NCBI GenBank assembly: GCA_049437325.1
Contig: JBMTIM010000010.1
Span: forward strand, 4,079 to 68,078
Origin: UBA11606 sp049437325
Lineage (GTDB): Bacteria; Actinomycetota; Acidimicrobiia; Acidimicrobiales; Aldehydirespiratoraceae
Reading direction: 5' to 3'
Length of the DNA: 64,000 nt
The notes beneath the pieces were generated by a model. It was not told where the DNA came from. It made no database searches and saw only the letters and a program-made list of their open reading frames with translations. Shown here piece by piece: positions 8,203 through 17,611 of the stretch. The translations under genes were made by a program, and so were the position numbers. Every line of letters begins with the position of its first letter. Position 1 is the stretch's first letter.

Positions 8203-10773
8203 CTAGCTGGCGCGCTCTGCAGCGAGTCGGAGCATCTCCCGGGCGACCATCGGCGCGGCGTTCTGGTTCTGGCCGGTGACGAGGTTGCCGTCGACCACCC
8301 AGTGGTTGGCCAGCGGGTCGCGCCGCTTGGTCTGGCTCTCGAACTCGGCACCGAGCCTGCGAAGCTCGGTCTCGGGGTGATGCGGCGTCGAGGTGATGCC
8401 GAGCTCCCGAACCTGCTTGTCGGTGACCGCGCTGACCTTGCGGCCTGCGACCAGGGGCGAACCGTCGGGCGCCGTCGCCTTCAGCAACCCGAGCGGACCG
8501 TGGCACACACCGCCGATGATCGCGCCGTTCTCATTGGCCCGGGTCATCTGCGAGCCGAGTTCGTCGGAGAAGCCGAGGTCGAACGCAGCACCCCAGCCGC
8601 CCGCGAGACACACGATGTCGTAGTCGTCGATATCGACATTCGCGATGGCGAGCGACTCAGTGATCTTGGCCCTCAGGTCGTCGTCGGCGAGGAAGCGGTC
8701 GCACGCCTCGGTGCGCACCGGGGCACGCAACGACTGGGGGTCGACCGGGATGACGCCGCCACGGGGACTGGCGACGTCGACCTCCATGCCGGCATCGAGG
8801 AACGCGTAGTACGGCACGGTGAGCTCGCTCGCGAACACTCCCGTGGGTTTGCCGATGTCGAGGACACCGTGATTGGTGGCGATGCAGAGCGCCCGGCGAC
8901 CGGTGAGGTCGACGTCGATCGTTTCGGTGTCCTCCGGATGCATGCCAGCGCGCTGGAGCAGCTTGCGAAGGGCGCGGGCAGGAGGGGGCGGGGTCTTCAT
9001 GCGGGTCCTTTCGGCACGGGCGGCGTAGGGCCATGGCTCATGACGGGGGGGTACGGCACGGGTCCGTTCGGCCGCCAGTCGATCGACGAGGAGAGCGAGC
9101 ACTGCCGCCGCGTCGGCATCGTTCCATCGGTTCTCCGCTTCGATGGGGTCAGTGTCGAGGTCGTACAACTCCCACTGATCGGGCAGGGGTTCCGTGCGGT
9201 ACAGGTCGCCGCCCACGCCGGTGCTCGCCAGATGGCGAACACCGGGCTCGGTCCAGGTTTCAGGATCGTCGAAACTGCGAACGATCTTCCAGAGCCGGCC
9301 ACCACCGCCAACGGCATCGCCCTCGGCGACCCGACTCACAATGCTCTCGAAGTTGGCGGGAGCGTGAGCCGGGACCTGGATCCGCAGCGGGGGCGGCTGC
9401 TTGTCGATGCGGCCAATGCGGCGGGCCATGGCGCTCGCCCCGGTATCACCCTCCGGCATGTTGTCGCGCGTGATGGCGTAGACGATTCGGTCGACATCGG
9501 CTTCGGCACCGTCGACGACCGGCATCAGATCGCGGCCCGGAAGGGCGTGGAACTCGGTGAAGTCGTTGCGAATCGCTGCGCTGGCCATCTCAACGTCGAT
9601 CCCCGCGGCACCGAGCAACGTCGGCACCAGATCGACATGAGACGTCGGCGCATCGACAACCTCGCGTGCGGCCGTTGGCTGTGCGCCAGTGCGAGCGATC
9701 GCAAACGGTACCCGTGTCGCCTCGTCATAGAGGTTGAACCACTTCTGGTGAAGACCCCCATGGGCTCCAAGGAGCTCACCGTGATCGGCGGTACGAACGA
9801 GCAGGGCGTCACCCCCACCGGTCACGACAACCTCGCGCACTCGGTCAAGCTGACGATCAGAGGCAACGTGGAGCCGATAGTAGAGATTGCGGTACTCCTG
9901 GGCCTTGCCTTTGTAGGCCGCTTCGATCATTGGCGCCGGTCCGTATGTACTCAAGTACGAGGCCCGAAACGCGATTTGAGCAGCCGGCTTGGTCGAGAGA
10001 TCTTCACGGTCAGTCGGCGACTCGGGGATGTCGGGCGGATTGAGCGGATCGTCGACAAACGGGTTGTCGGGCCCAAAGCGTCCCAGCCACCCTGGCGCGA
10101 ACACGATGTCGTGCGGATTGACGAAACTCACCACCAGCAGAAACGGCCTCAACGCCGCCTCGTCACCCTCGGCTCGCCGGGCGTACCGGCCCTGGAGGAA
10201 CTCGATCGCTCGATTGGCATAGATGCCATCGCAGATCAGGCCTGACAACGCGGGCTTGCCGCCGTGCGGCTCTGGCCCTACCCAGTCGGAGAAGCCGAAG
10301 GGGTCGAGCACATCGGCATCGAGGTAGGCCTGCACAGCCTCGGGCCGGATCGTGCCGTCGTTGCCGTGACTGAGCAGCGCGCCACCCGTCTCGGGGTCGG
10401 TGAGGTCAGCGTGGGTGATGTGCCACTTTCCGACGTAGTGCGTGTCGTAGCCACCGGCCCGGAACCAGTGGCCAAGCGTCGGGACCTCGCCTTCGCGCAA
10501 CCACCGCATACGCGTGTCGTCGTCCATCTTCCCGAGCCCGTTGGTCTGGGTCACACCATGGATGTCGGGGTACTGGCCGGTGAAGAGCGTCGGCCGACTC
10601 GGCACGCACGCAAGCGAACCGGTGTAATGACGGCGGAAGTTGACGGCGTTGTCGTCGAACCACGCCTCAGCCCGAAGGGTCTCGCGGCGCCAGGCCCTGA
10701 CCTCGTCGGTCTCGTACGGGGGCGTCGCCCGTTCCTGATCAGTCATCAGGATGATCACGTCGGGACGAGTCAT
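8203..10773 (-). CDS. Sulfatase fused to a DJ-1/PfpI (Hsp31-like) domain
   Basis: 856-aa protein in one unbroken frame. Residues 1 to about 590 form a type I sulfatase: metal-binding region VIILMTDQER, formylglycine site CVPSR at Cys56, and downstream ligands in RTADHGELLGAHGG. Residues about 600-856 form a DJ-1/PfpI class I glutaminase-like domain with the nucleophile elbow GGVCHGPLGLL (Cys757) and TGQNQNAAP near the end, as in Hsp31/YajL-type proteins. An ATG at 9000, 5 nt after AAAGGA, could also start the second domain alone. The ATG at 10773 overlaps the SRPBCC stop (TGATG). The fusion is either genuine or created by loss of an intergenic stop. Confidence 0.8.
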   Translation of the reverse strand: MTRPDVIILMTDQERATPPYETDEVRAWRRETLRAEAWFDDNAVNFRRHYTGSLACVPSRPTLFTGQYPDIHGVTQTNGLGKMDDDTRMRWLREGEVPTLGHWFRAGGYDTHYVGKWHITHADLTDPETGGALLSHGNDGTIRPEAVQAYLDADVLDPFGFSDWVGPEPHGGKPALSGLICDGIYANRAIEFLQGRYARRAEGDEAALRPFLLVVSFVNPHDIVFAPGWLGRFGPDNPFVDDPLNPPDIPESPTDREDLSTKPAAQIAFRASYLSTYGPAPMIEAAYKGKAQEYRNLYYRLHVASDRQLDRVREVVVTGGGDALLVRTADHGELLGAHGGLHQKWFNLYDEATRVPFAIARTGAQPTAAREVVDAPTSHVDLVPTLLGAAGIDVEMASAAIRNDFTEFHALPGRDLMPVVDGAEADVDRIVYAITRDNMPEGDTGASAMARRIGRIDKQPPPLRIQVPAHAPANFESIVSRVAEGDAVGGGGRLWKIVRSFDDPETWTEPGVRHLASTGVGGDLYRTEPLPDQWELYDLDTDPIEAENRWNDADAAAVLALLVDRLAAERTRAVPPRHEPWPYAARAERTRMKTPPPPARALRKLLQRAGMHPEDTETIDVDLTGRRALCIATNHGVLDIGKPTGVFASELTVPYYAFLDAGMEVDVASPRGGVIPVDPQSLRAPVRTEACDRFLADDDLRAKITESLAIANVDIDDYDIVCLAGGWGAAFDLGFSDELGSQMTRANENGAIIGGVCHGPLGLLKATAPDGSPLVAGRKVSAVTDKQVRELGITSTPHHPETELRRLGAEFESQTKRRDPLANHWVVDGNLVTGQNQNAAPMVAREMLRLAAERAS

Positions 10774-11210
10774 CACTGCTCCTCCACGTGAGCCTTGAGC
10801 CCGTCGAGCATCTGCTGCGACGCCTTCCCCATGGTTCGGCCGACGACGCGTGCGATTGCCTTCTGCGGTGGACGGGGGCCAGTGTCGATCGTGCTGGTGA
10901 GCGTGACCGCTGTGGCAGCTCCGGTGTCGGACAGCGACCATCGGTTGGTCGCCGAGCGAACCACGGGCGGGAGCCCCTCGAGCGCGTAGGCGAGCGCCTC
11001 GCATGGGACCCATTCCACAACCCGTTCCAACAACGCGTTGCGCCCGACCTGCACGCGCCGGGTCACACCGAGGCCTTCATCTGCGGTGGTGGTCAAACAC
11101 GAGTGATCGACGTTCGACGCCCACTGGGCGATTGCCCCGAAGTCGGCGAGAACGGCCCAGATCTCCTGACGCGGGCGGGTGATCTCGATGCTCTTGCTCA
11201 CGTGCGTCAT
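10773..11210 (-). CDS. SRPBCC (polyketide cyclase/START-like) protein
   Basis: 145-aa single SRPBCC domain with the usual opening SIEITRPRQEIWAVLADFG and the C-terminal helix MGKASQQMLDGLKAHVEEQ. Members bind hydrophobic ligands or act as cyclases or dehydratases. It is the first gene of a two-gene unit with the sulfatase/DJ-1 fusion, has a good ribosome site (GAGGAGAGGC before ATG), and is preceded by a palindrome 33 bp upstream. Confidence 0.85.
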   Translation of the reverse strand: MTHVSKSIEITRPRQEIWAVLADFGAIAQWASNVDHSCLTTTADEGLGVTRRVQVGRNALLERVVEWVPCEALAYALEGLPPVVRSATNRWSLSDTGAATAVTLTSTIDTGPRPPQKAIARVVGRTMGKASQQMLDGLKAHVEEQ

Positions 11211-11242
11211 GCCTCTCCTCGCTGGTCGACCCCTTCAACTTG

Positions 11243-11259
11243 TGCCAATAGTATTGGCA
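11243..11259. promoter_or_regulatory. 17-bp perfect palindrome upstream of the SRPBCC/sulfatase unit
   Basis: TGCCAATAGTATTGGCA is an 8-bp inverted repeat around a central base. On the minus strand it contains TACTAT, a possible -10 box for the SRPBCC gene. Its half-site resembles that of the 7093-7117 palindrome (CCAATAG versus GCAATAG), so one TetR protein may bind both. Confidence 0.6.
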
Positions 11260-11270
11260 GAAGTCGCAAG

Positions 11271-12434
11271 TCAGTGACGCGGAGCCGCAATCGAGCCGGA
11301 AAGGGCTTCGTCGATGGCCTGCTGACCGAAGTGCAGACCGCACTCGTAGCGGCCGAACACGAACGTCTCGTTCACACCTGCGTCGAAGTTGCGCTGGATG
11401 CCCTCGCCGATCGTGAAGTCCTCGTCGAAGACACGTCGGACAACGTCGTAGTTGGCTCGCCAGTACCGTTCGACCTTCTCTGTCGCCGGCGCCTCGGGCA
11501 CAAGCATGATGCACTGAAACACGCACGTGCCCGGCCCGGTCGGAATGATCGTGTGGACGTACACATGATCGGTCATCACCTGCACGAAGTTGGCCGGGAA
11601 GACGAAGTTCTGCGTCATGAAGTGTCGGCGGTATTCCCAGTCGTCTTCCGGCACGTCGCCCAACTCGACAAGCGACGGCAGGGGCACGGAGTGGCGCACG
11701 TGGGGCCCGTAGTCGGACCAGACGCTCTGGTTGTCGAGGTAGTTGGAGCAGGCACTTTCCCGGTGGGCGGAACAGAAATGGTACGACTCCTGGAACCCCT
11801 CGAGGGCAAGGCGCCAACTCATCTTTCGATGGAGTGCCCACTTCTCGAAGACAACATGGCTTCCGAGATCGAGGTCGGAGAACTGTTCGTCGAACGGGGC
11901 CAACCACGCAGCCATGTCGATGGCCTCGGGCTGGGGTGACGGGACCACCCAGATGAGCCCGTGATGTTCATAGGCCGGTAGCTCGACGAGCTGGCGCTCG
12001 TTGCGATCGACGGAGTCGAAGCCCACCGGCTGCGGCATACCGCGCAACGCACCATCGAGGTCATATGTCCACGAGTGGTAGGGACAGGTGAACCGCCGGG
12101 CATGACCACACGCCTCGTCCTCGATACGGGCGCCCCGATGGCGACACACGTTGAGATACGCCTTCACGTCACCGGCCTCGGTGCGCGTCACCAGCATCGG
12201 GACGCCGGTGTCGTCGTGGGTGATGAAGTCGCCAGGCTCTGCGAGGTCGGTTCGGTGCGCGATCGCGATCGGGAACTGCCGGAACAGGACATCGATCTCC
12301 TGCTGAAGCTTGGCCGGATCGGTGTAGTTCGCAACCGGGTTCACGCCGACCTCAGGCAACATCTGTGTGGACTTGCGCTCGACAAGATCGAGCAACTCGC
12401 GAATGATGTGGCGTTCCTCTGCTCGGATGCCCAT
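11271..12434 (-). CDS. Rieske non-heme iron oxygenase, alpha subunit
   Basis: 387-aa ring-hydroxylating oxygenase large subunit. The Rieske [2Fe-2S] ligands are C97-x-H99 (CRHRGA) and C117-x2-H120 (CPYHSW). The catalytic iron ligands H219 and H224 are in ESYHFCSAH. It would use O2 and electrons from a separate reductase to hydroxylate or demethylate a substrate; no reductase or beta subunit is adjacent. I prefer the ATG at 12434; a TTG two codons upstream is possible. The substrate is unknown. It lies upstream of, and in the same direction as, the SRPBCC/sulfatase unit, but the palindrome between them suggests separate control. Confidence 0.9.
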   Translation of the reverse strand: MGIRAEERHIIRELLDLVERKSTQMLPEVGVNPVANYTDPAKLQQEIDVLFRQFPIAIAHRTDLAEPGDFITHDDTGVPMLVTRTEAGDVKAYLNVCRHRGARIEDEACGHARRFTCPYHSWTYDLDGALRGMPQPVGFDSVDRNERQLVELPAYEHHGLIWVVPSPQPEAIDMAAWLAPFDEQFSDLDLGSHVVFEKWALHRKMSWRLALEGFQESYHFCSAHRESACSNYLDNQSVWSDYGPHVRHSVPLPSLVELGDVPEDDWEYRRHFMTQNFVFPANFVQVMTDHVYVHTIIPTGPGTCVFQCIMLVPEAPATEKVERYWRANYDVVRRVFDEDFTIGEGIQRNFDAGVNETFVFGRYECGLHFGQQAIDEALSGSIAAPRH

Positions 12435-12491
12435 CCGCAAAGCCTAGCCACGGGCTGCGGGTTGCTCGAAGCCCTCATCTAGGTTCCTCCC

Positions 12492-13139
12492 ATGAGCTCG
12501 CTTTCTTCCTCCGACATCCGTTCCTTGGTCGTGGGCGCAGTCGAAACCGCAGCTGATGTCATCGGTGAAGCAGCCGTGGCCGACCGTTGGGATCACCCAT
12601 CTGCGCTCGAAGGCATGACGGTCGGCGCACTGTGCGCCCACCTCGTACGCGCCGCGGGAGCAACGATCGCCTATCTCGACCGTACCCCCACCGACCGGCA
12701 ACCCGACGACGAACTGCTCACCCCAGTCACCTACTTCCGCACTGCGCTCGAGGCCCCCATCCACGATCAGATCAAGGACGTCTCCGCCGACGAAGCGGCG
12801 ATCGGGCAGCAGGCCATGGCGGCGAAGTGCCGCAAGCTGGCCGCCGATCTTGCCTCGAGGTTCGCCGCTGAGCCCGAAGATCGCCTCCTGATGGCTCTGG
12901 GTGGACGGACGCTCACCCTCGACGACTTCTGCCGCACGCGACTGATCGAGGTGCTGCTCCACATCGACGATCTGGTCGCCAGCACGGGGACCGACCGGCC
13001 CGCACTGGATCCGCGTGGGCCGCTCGAGGTGATCGAGATCTGTGTCGGTATCGGCATCGACCGCCATGGCGTCTGGGGATTGCTGGAAGCACTCGCCCGC
13101 GCCGAACGCTCGGAAGGCACCGTCTTCCCGATCTTTTGA
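12492..13139 (+). CDS. Maleylpyruvate isomerase/DinB-like (mycothiol-dependent type) protein
   Basis: 215-aa MDMPI-type protein (TIGR03083-like). The N-terminal four-helix DinB-like bundle has the first metal ligand in VGALCAHLVRA and later ligands in RLIEVLLHIDDL, the H...H pattern expected for a divalent metal. Family members act as mycothiol-dependent isomerases or transferases in actinobacteria; no substrate can be given. It is divergent from the Rieske oxygenase gene and followed by a convergent amidase gene. Confidence 0.82.
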   Translation: MSSLSSSDIRSLVVGAVETAADVIGEAAVADRWDHPSALEGMTVGALCAHLVRAAGATIAYLDRTPTDRQPDDELLTPVTYFRTALEAPIHDQIKDVSADEAAIGQQAMAAKCRKLAADLASRFAAEPEDRLLMALGGRTLTLDDFCRTRLIEVLLHIDDLVASTGTDRPALDPRGPLEVIEICVGIGIDRHGVWGLLEALARAERSEGTVFPIF

Positions 13140-13170
13140 TGCCGCGCCGTCGCTGCGACATGTTCGAGGT

Positions 13171-14592
13171 TCAGGTCGGCGGCATCTCCAGCGACCAGAG
13201 CCGGTCGGTGAGGATGCCATTGCGCTCCTGCACCGCGTCCATGGCATCGACGACGAGATCTTCGCGATACCGCCTGCCGACGATCTGCACGGCGGCCGGG
13301 CGGCCCTCGACAAGATCGACCCCGAACACACCGGCCGGTAGACCGAGATAGTTGGTACCACAGCTGTACATGGACGAGTCGAACAGGTCTTTCAGTTCCT
13401 CGAAGCTCTGGGCATCAGCATCCCAGTCGTAGAGCGGACGCAACAGGAATGGTGTGAGCAGGAGTGGGTACTCGTCGAGGAAAAGACTCCACTCACGGAG
13501 GTATCGACCTCGGTTCCCCAGGGACTGGAGGTACGCATCTCGGTCGAGAATCTCGCCGAGTTCGTAGTACCACTCGAAAATCTGTTGGATCGTCTCGCTG
13601 CCATGTGCCGTCACCGCCGGTCCGAGCGAAAGGCTCATCTCGGTCACGCCCGCCCGGAACCACTCGTTGGCCGGACCCACGATCGACGGTGGGTCGACAT
13701 GCACCACGTGGTACCCGGCGTCGGCGAGCATTTCGGCGCTGCGCTCGACAAGGTCACCCATCGCTGGGTGCATGTCGTACCCATTGCTCTCGGTCGTCAC
13801 AGCGACGGTGATCGGGCCGTCGAGCGGAGGACCGTCCCAGGGCAGTGGAATGTGGTTCGGGTCTCGCGCATCGGGGGCGATCATCACCGAGGTGGCGAGG
13901 CGGACGTCGGCCGCCGTGCGAGCGATGATGCCCTGACACGACATCGTGGCGGAGAGCAGAGGGCGTTCGGCGGTTGCCGTAGCGTTGAAGACCGGCACGC
14001 GGAAGCTGCTGGGCTTCACGGTCGTCGTGCCGTTGGCGAACGACGGAAAGCGAAGCGAGCCGCCAATGTCGTTGCCGTGATGCAGCGGGCCCATCCCTGC
14101 TGCACAGGCCGAACCAGCTCCCCCCGATGAGCCGCCAGGACTTGCGTCGTCGTCCCACGGGTTCCGCGTCCGACCGCGGAGCGGATTGTCGGTGGTGGCC
14201 CGCATCGAGAACTCCGGGGTGTTCGTTCGGCCGAAGATCACGGCACCGGCGCTGCGAAGGTTCGAAACAAGCGGGGCGTCCTCAGACGCCATGAGATCGG
14301 CAAGGGCTGGAACCCCATTCGGGTTGGGGGTGCCAGCTTGATCGACATTTTCCTTGATGGTGACGGGGACGCCGTGGAGCGGGCCCAGTGCCGCGCCGGC
14401 GGCGACGGCGGCGTCGGCCGCAGCCGCCTCGGCCCATGCCGCATCTCGACAGTCATAGGTGATTGCGTTGAGGTGGGGATTTCGTTCGTCGACCCGGGCC
14501 AAGACCGATTCCAGTGCCTCGGTTGCAGTGTGTTCTCGACGGCGAATGCCCGCTGCAAGTTCCACTGCTGTTCGCTGCCACAGTTCGGTCAT
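13171..14592 (-). CDS. Amidase-signature family amidohydrolase
   Basis: 473-aa amidase that hydrolyses C-N amide bonds. The Ser-cisSer-Lys triad is visible: Lys80 in GVPVTIKEN, cis-Ser155 in SPGGSSGGAG and nucleophile Ser179 in GNDIGGSLRFPS. The spacing of 24 between the two serines is standard. In the nucleophile motif the usual GSD is GND. Length and C-terminal GLPAGVFG are typical. It is probably a stand-alone catabolic amidase rather than GatA, since no gatB or gatC is nearby. Confidence 0.9.
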   Translation of the reverse strand: MTELWQRTAVELAAGIRRREHTATEALESVLARVDERNPHLNAITYDCRDAAWAEAAAADAAVAAGAALGPLHGVPVTIKENVDQAGTPNPNGVPALADLMASEDAPLVSNLRSAGAVIFGRTNTPEFSMRATTDNPLRGRTRNPWDDDASPGGSSGGAGSACAAGMGPLHHGNDIGGSLRFPSFANGTTTVKPSSFRVPVFNATATAERPLLSATMSCQGIIARTAADVRLATSVMIAPDARDPNHIPLPWDGPPLDGPITVAVTTESNGYDMHPAMGDLVERSAEMLADAGYHVVHVDPPSIVGPANEWFRAGVTEMSLSLGPAVTAHGSETIQQIFEWYYELGEILDRDAYLQSLGNRGRYLREWSLFLDEYPLLLTPFLLRPLYDWDADAQSFEELKDLFDSSMYSCGTNYLGLPAGVFGVDLVEGRPAAVQIVGRRYREDLVVDAMDAVQERNGILTDRLWSLEMPPT

Positions 14593-14625
14593 CTCGACTC
14601 CTTCTCGAACAGGACGAACGTAGCC

Positions 14626-14895
14626 TCAGACCTCGACCCTGCGCTCGAAGACGAATTCGTGCTCGAGGTACGAATTCGTGTGCTCGAAGCCGGGGGGCGG
14701 GGCGATGAGCTGCGCGCTGTGCAACAGAAACCAACCATCTCGAAGGGCTTCGGTGCCCGTCTCGTAGGGCGGGTCGCCATCACGGAGATCAGGCCCAAGA
14801 CCAGCGGCGCCATCGTGGAATGCCCACGCAACCACCGTCGAGTCGAGCGATGAACCGCTCCCCCACAGGTAGAGAACTTGCTGACGCACCTTCAC
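14626..14895 (-). CDS. Small conserved-looking protein
   Basis: 89-aa protein with no domain I recognise. It has a Trp/Tyr-rich centre (VLYLWGSGSS, VAWAFHDG, GWFLLHSAQL) and a charged C-terminus. The ATG overlaps the stop of the PhyH-type gene as ATGA, which supports real, coupled expression. It lies between that gene and the amidase gene and may be a cofactor-free accessory protein. Confidence 0.6.
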   Translation of the reverse strand: MKVRQQVLYLWGSGSSLDSTVVAWAFHDGAAGLGPDLRDGDPPYETGTEALRDGWFLLHSAQLIAPPPGFEHTNSYLEHEFVFERRVEV

Positions 14896-15776
14896 GAGAC
14901 CAACCCGTCACGCGCCGCCATACGAGTGAGGTAATGGTCGACATCGTAGGTGTCGTCGCCGGTGAGGTAGCGCCACAGCAATGCCCGCTGGATCTGTTCG
15001 TTGCGCGATTCCGTCGTGCCGTGCCATGGGTGATTCGTCCGAAAGACCTGTGCGACGCTGTCGGACCGCATCGTGGCGAACTGGTGATCGGAGGGGTCGT
15101 TGTGCAGTTCGTCGAGATCGACGGTGTTCCACAGTCGAACCTGTGGGACCGTCGGGTTGAGACGGGTCTTGTGCATCAACCGATCGTCCGCACCCGAGTT
15201 CGGTTGCCCGGCGTGCCACAGGCCGTGATGGAACACCAGGACGGTCCCCGCAGGCCCGGAGAACTGCTGCTCGCCTTTGATGTGTTGGTAGCGGTCGAGT
15301 GATGGCCGGACCCGATGAAGATGACTTCCGGGCACGAAGCGAGTTCCCCCCTCACCGGGAGCGACATCGCGCAGAAACCAGAACAGTTGGATGTCGAAGC
15401 TCGGGGCGGCGGTGTCGGTGATCGCATCGGTGTGGAGCGGCTGGGTGTAGGTCGATCCGGCCGGGACACGATGGGTCCAGTCATGATCGAATGTCGGGTC
15501 GGGTCCAACAAGTGATTCGATCATTCCGTGGATCACCGGAAGCCGCAGACAGTCGCCGATTGCCGACGGGGCCGGATAGCACGCCGAGAGAGGCGTTCCC
15601 GTTCTTGGCGGCCTCACCCCGTCGGGGCTGAGCCGTTCTCGGTGCAGGCGCTCGATCTCACCGACCGCTCGCCGATTGATCTCGGCCGGGACGATCGCAT
15701 CGAATCGCAGGAACCCGTTGGTCACGAACTCGGCCATCTGCCGAGTGGTCAGCCGGTAGTCGATTGGCTCTGACAT
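14892..15776 (-). CDS. Phytanoyl-CoA dioxygenase (PhyH) family oxygenase
   Basis: 294-aa Fe(II)/2-oxoglutarate-dependent dioxygenase. The iron ligands are seen as H-x-D in LHTDAITD and a distal His in HHGLWHAGQ, with the 2-oxoglutarate-binding Arg shortly after (HKTRLNP). Such enzymes hydroxylate aliphatic substrates. The start ATG at 15776 gives a normal N-terminus (SEPIDYRLTTRQMAEFVTNG). The 167 nt upstream hold no other gene. Confidence 0.88.
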   Translation of the reverse strand: MSEPIDYRLTTRQMAEFVTNGFLRFDAIVPAEINRRAVGEIERLHRERLSPDGVRPPRTGTPLSACYPAPSAIGDCLRLPVIHGMIESLVGPDPTFDHDWTHRVPAGSTYTQPLHTDAITDTAAPSFDIQLFWFLRDVAPGEGGTRFVPGSHLHRVRPSLDRYQHIKGEQQFSGPAGTVLVFHHGLWHAGQPNSGADDRLMHKTRLNPTVPQVRLWNTVDLDELHNDPSDHQFATMRSDSVAQVFRTNHPWHGTTESRNEQIQRALLWRYLTGDDTYDVDHYLTRMAARDGLVS

Positions 15777-15943
15777 GAAGAACCTTGTAGCGGATTCTCT
15801 TCGCCACAGCGAACCGGTGACCGACCGGTCGCGGGATCCGGTCGTTGGACGTTGCCGAGCCCAGCCGTTCACCGGCACACTCCCCTACACGTGGCCGCGA
15901 GACGCTGCGCAGCTGCCCGCACCACGTGACGACGCCCTTTCCC

Positions 15944-17575
15944 CTACGGATTCGGCCTCACCGGGAACGGCTCGCGGCGCGCTTCGAAGACGAACCCATC
16001 GAACCCGGTCTCCGCAATCTCGGTGAGGCGATTGAAGTACATCGAACCGCCGAGGTGACCGAGGAACTGCCGGGGTTTGCCCGGAATGTTTGCGCCCAGG
16101 TACCAGGAATCGGTCCGCGGGTAGAGGGTGCGATGTGCGATGCCTTGGATCTCGGCATCCCACGACGCCTCCGCTTCGACAGTCGGTTCGACAGCCCCCA
16201 GCTCCTCGGATTCGAGGTGGCGAATGCATGCGTCGATCCACTTGGTCTGGAGCTCGGCACCAAGGGGCATCGTGAAGAAGACCCCGGGTGAACCAGGACC
16301 ATGAATCATGAAAAGGTTCGGAAAGCCGGCCACGGTCATGCCGAGGTTTGTGTCGAACCGCTCCGCCCACTTCTCTCGCAGCGATACGCCTCGGCGTCCC
16401 TTCGGGTTGAGTTGCAACATCGATCCACTCACTGCGTCGAAGCCGGTGGCGAGAACGAGCATGTCGATCGGGTGCTCGGCCTCGGTGGTGTGCGCCGCCG
16501 TGGTGCTGAACCGCTCGATGGGATCGGTCCGGAGGTCGACCAGCGTCACGTTCTTGCGGTTGTAGGTCTCGAAATAGCCGTTGTCGAGGATGAGACGCTT
16601 GGTTCCGAACGGATAGCTCGGCATGAGTTTGGCCGCAGTGTCGGGATCGTCGACGATGCTTCGGATCTTGCCCCGCACGAATGCGCCGATCTCGTCGTTG
16701 AGCGCCTCATCGGTGTACACCCCTCGAAAGCTGTTGATCGCAAGATGCATGCCGCCGCGTTGCCACATCTCCTCGTAACGGGCCGCTCGCTCCTCGGGGG
16801 AGTGATCACTCGCCTGCAGCTTCGTCGTCGGGAACGGCCAGCCGCCTCGGTGACGCATCGAACCGCGAAGCTCGTCCCAGTTGGCCCGATACTCGGCCAG
16901 ATCTTCCGCTGCGAGTGGCCGGTTGCGAGCCGGGAGCGAATACTGCGGGGTTCGCTGAAAGACGGTCACATGCTCGGCCGATACGGCGATCTGCGGGATG
17001 GCCTGGACCCCCGACGAACCGGTGCCGATCACGCCGACACGTCGACCCTCGAACGAGACCGGTTCGTGAGGCCATCGACCGGTATGAAAGATGTCTCCGC
17101 CGAACTCGTCGATCCCTGGATAGTCGGGCATATTCGCCACGAACAGCGCGCCAACCGCACAGATCAGAAAGCGAGCCGTCGCCTCCGTCCCCTGGTCGGT
17201 TTCGATCGTCCAGTGCTGGGTCTGTTCGTCGTAGTGCGCGTCGGTGACAACGGTGTCGAACGTGATGTCTCGTCGAAGGTCGAGCCGATCGGCGACGAAC
17301 TCGACGTAACGCAGCACGTCGGCCTGGCTGCTCTGGGTCTCGGGCCAGACCCACTCGTCGACGAGGTCTTGACTGAACGTGTACGCGTAGAACGGACTAC
17401 TCGGCGCGTCGACCCGTGCCCCCGGATAGCGGTTGTACCACCACGTGCCTCCGACATCGCTCGCCCCGTCGAAGCCATGAACGGCGAGTCCCATCTGATC
17501 GCGCAGGTGGTGCAACGCGTAGAGACCACCGAAGCCCGCACCGATGACGATGGCGTCGTAGGTCGTGTCGGACAC
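15944..17575 (-). CDS. Baeyer-Villiger monooxygenase (FAD/NADPH)
   Basis: 543-aa class B flavin monooxygenase that inserts oxygen next to a ketone to form an ester or lactone. FAD motif GAGFGG at 12-17, the BVMO fingerprint FGGDIFHTGRWP at 158-169 (FxGxxxHTxxWP), and the NADPH Rossmann motif GTGSSG at 184-189. The start is GTG at 17575; the divergent lyase gene begins 36 bp away, so the two share a very short promoter region. The substrate is unknown; steroid and cyclic-ketone types are the common ones. Confidence 0.93.
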   Translation of the reverse strand: MSDTTYDAIVIGAGFGGLYALHHLRDQMGLAVHGFDGASDVGGTWWYNRYPGARVDAPSSPFYAYTFSQDLVDEWVWPETQSSQADVLRYVEFVADRLDLRRDITFDTVVTDAHYDEQTQHWTIETDQGTEATARFLICAVGALFVANMPDYPGIDEFGGDIFHTGRWPHEPVSFEGRRVGVIGTGSSGVQAIPQIAVSAEHVTVFQRTPQYSLPARNRPLAAEDLAEYRANWDELRGSMRHRGGWPFPTTKLQASDHSPEERAARYEEMWQRGGMHLAINSFRGVYTDEALNDEIGAFVRGKIRSIVDDPDTAAKLMPSYPFGTKRLILDNGYFETYNRKNVTLVDLRTDPIERFSTTAAHTTEAEHPIDMLVLATGFDAVSGSMLQLNPKGRRGVSLREKWAERFDTNLGMTVAGFPNLFMIHGPGSPGVFFTMPLGAELQTKWIDACIRHLESEELGAVEPTVEAEASWDAEIQGIAHRTLYPRTDSWYLGANIPGKPRQFLGHLGGSMYFNRLTEIAETGFDGFVFEARREPFPVRPNP

Positions 17576-17611
17576 AGGGCGCAACGTAACGCGCTGCGGT
17601 ACGTTCCGGGA

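Noticed and set aside
8302..10245. 647-codon open frame on the plus strand opposite the sulfatase/DJ-1 fusion
   Set aside because: Antisense shadow of a conserved gene, with no motif of its own.
13171..14592. Amidase considered as GatA
   Set aside because: No gatB or gatC nearby, and the nucleophile motif and C-terminus differ from GatA; a catabolic amidase is more likely.
16301..17611. Long N-terminal extension of the class III PLP gene
   Set aside because: The extension is antisense to the BVMO; homology begins at the ATG at 17612.
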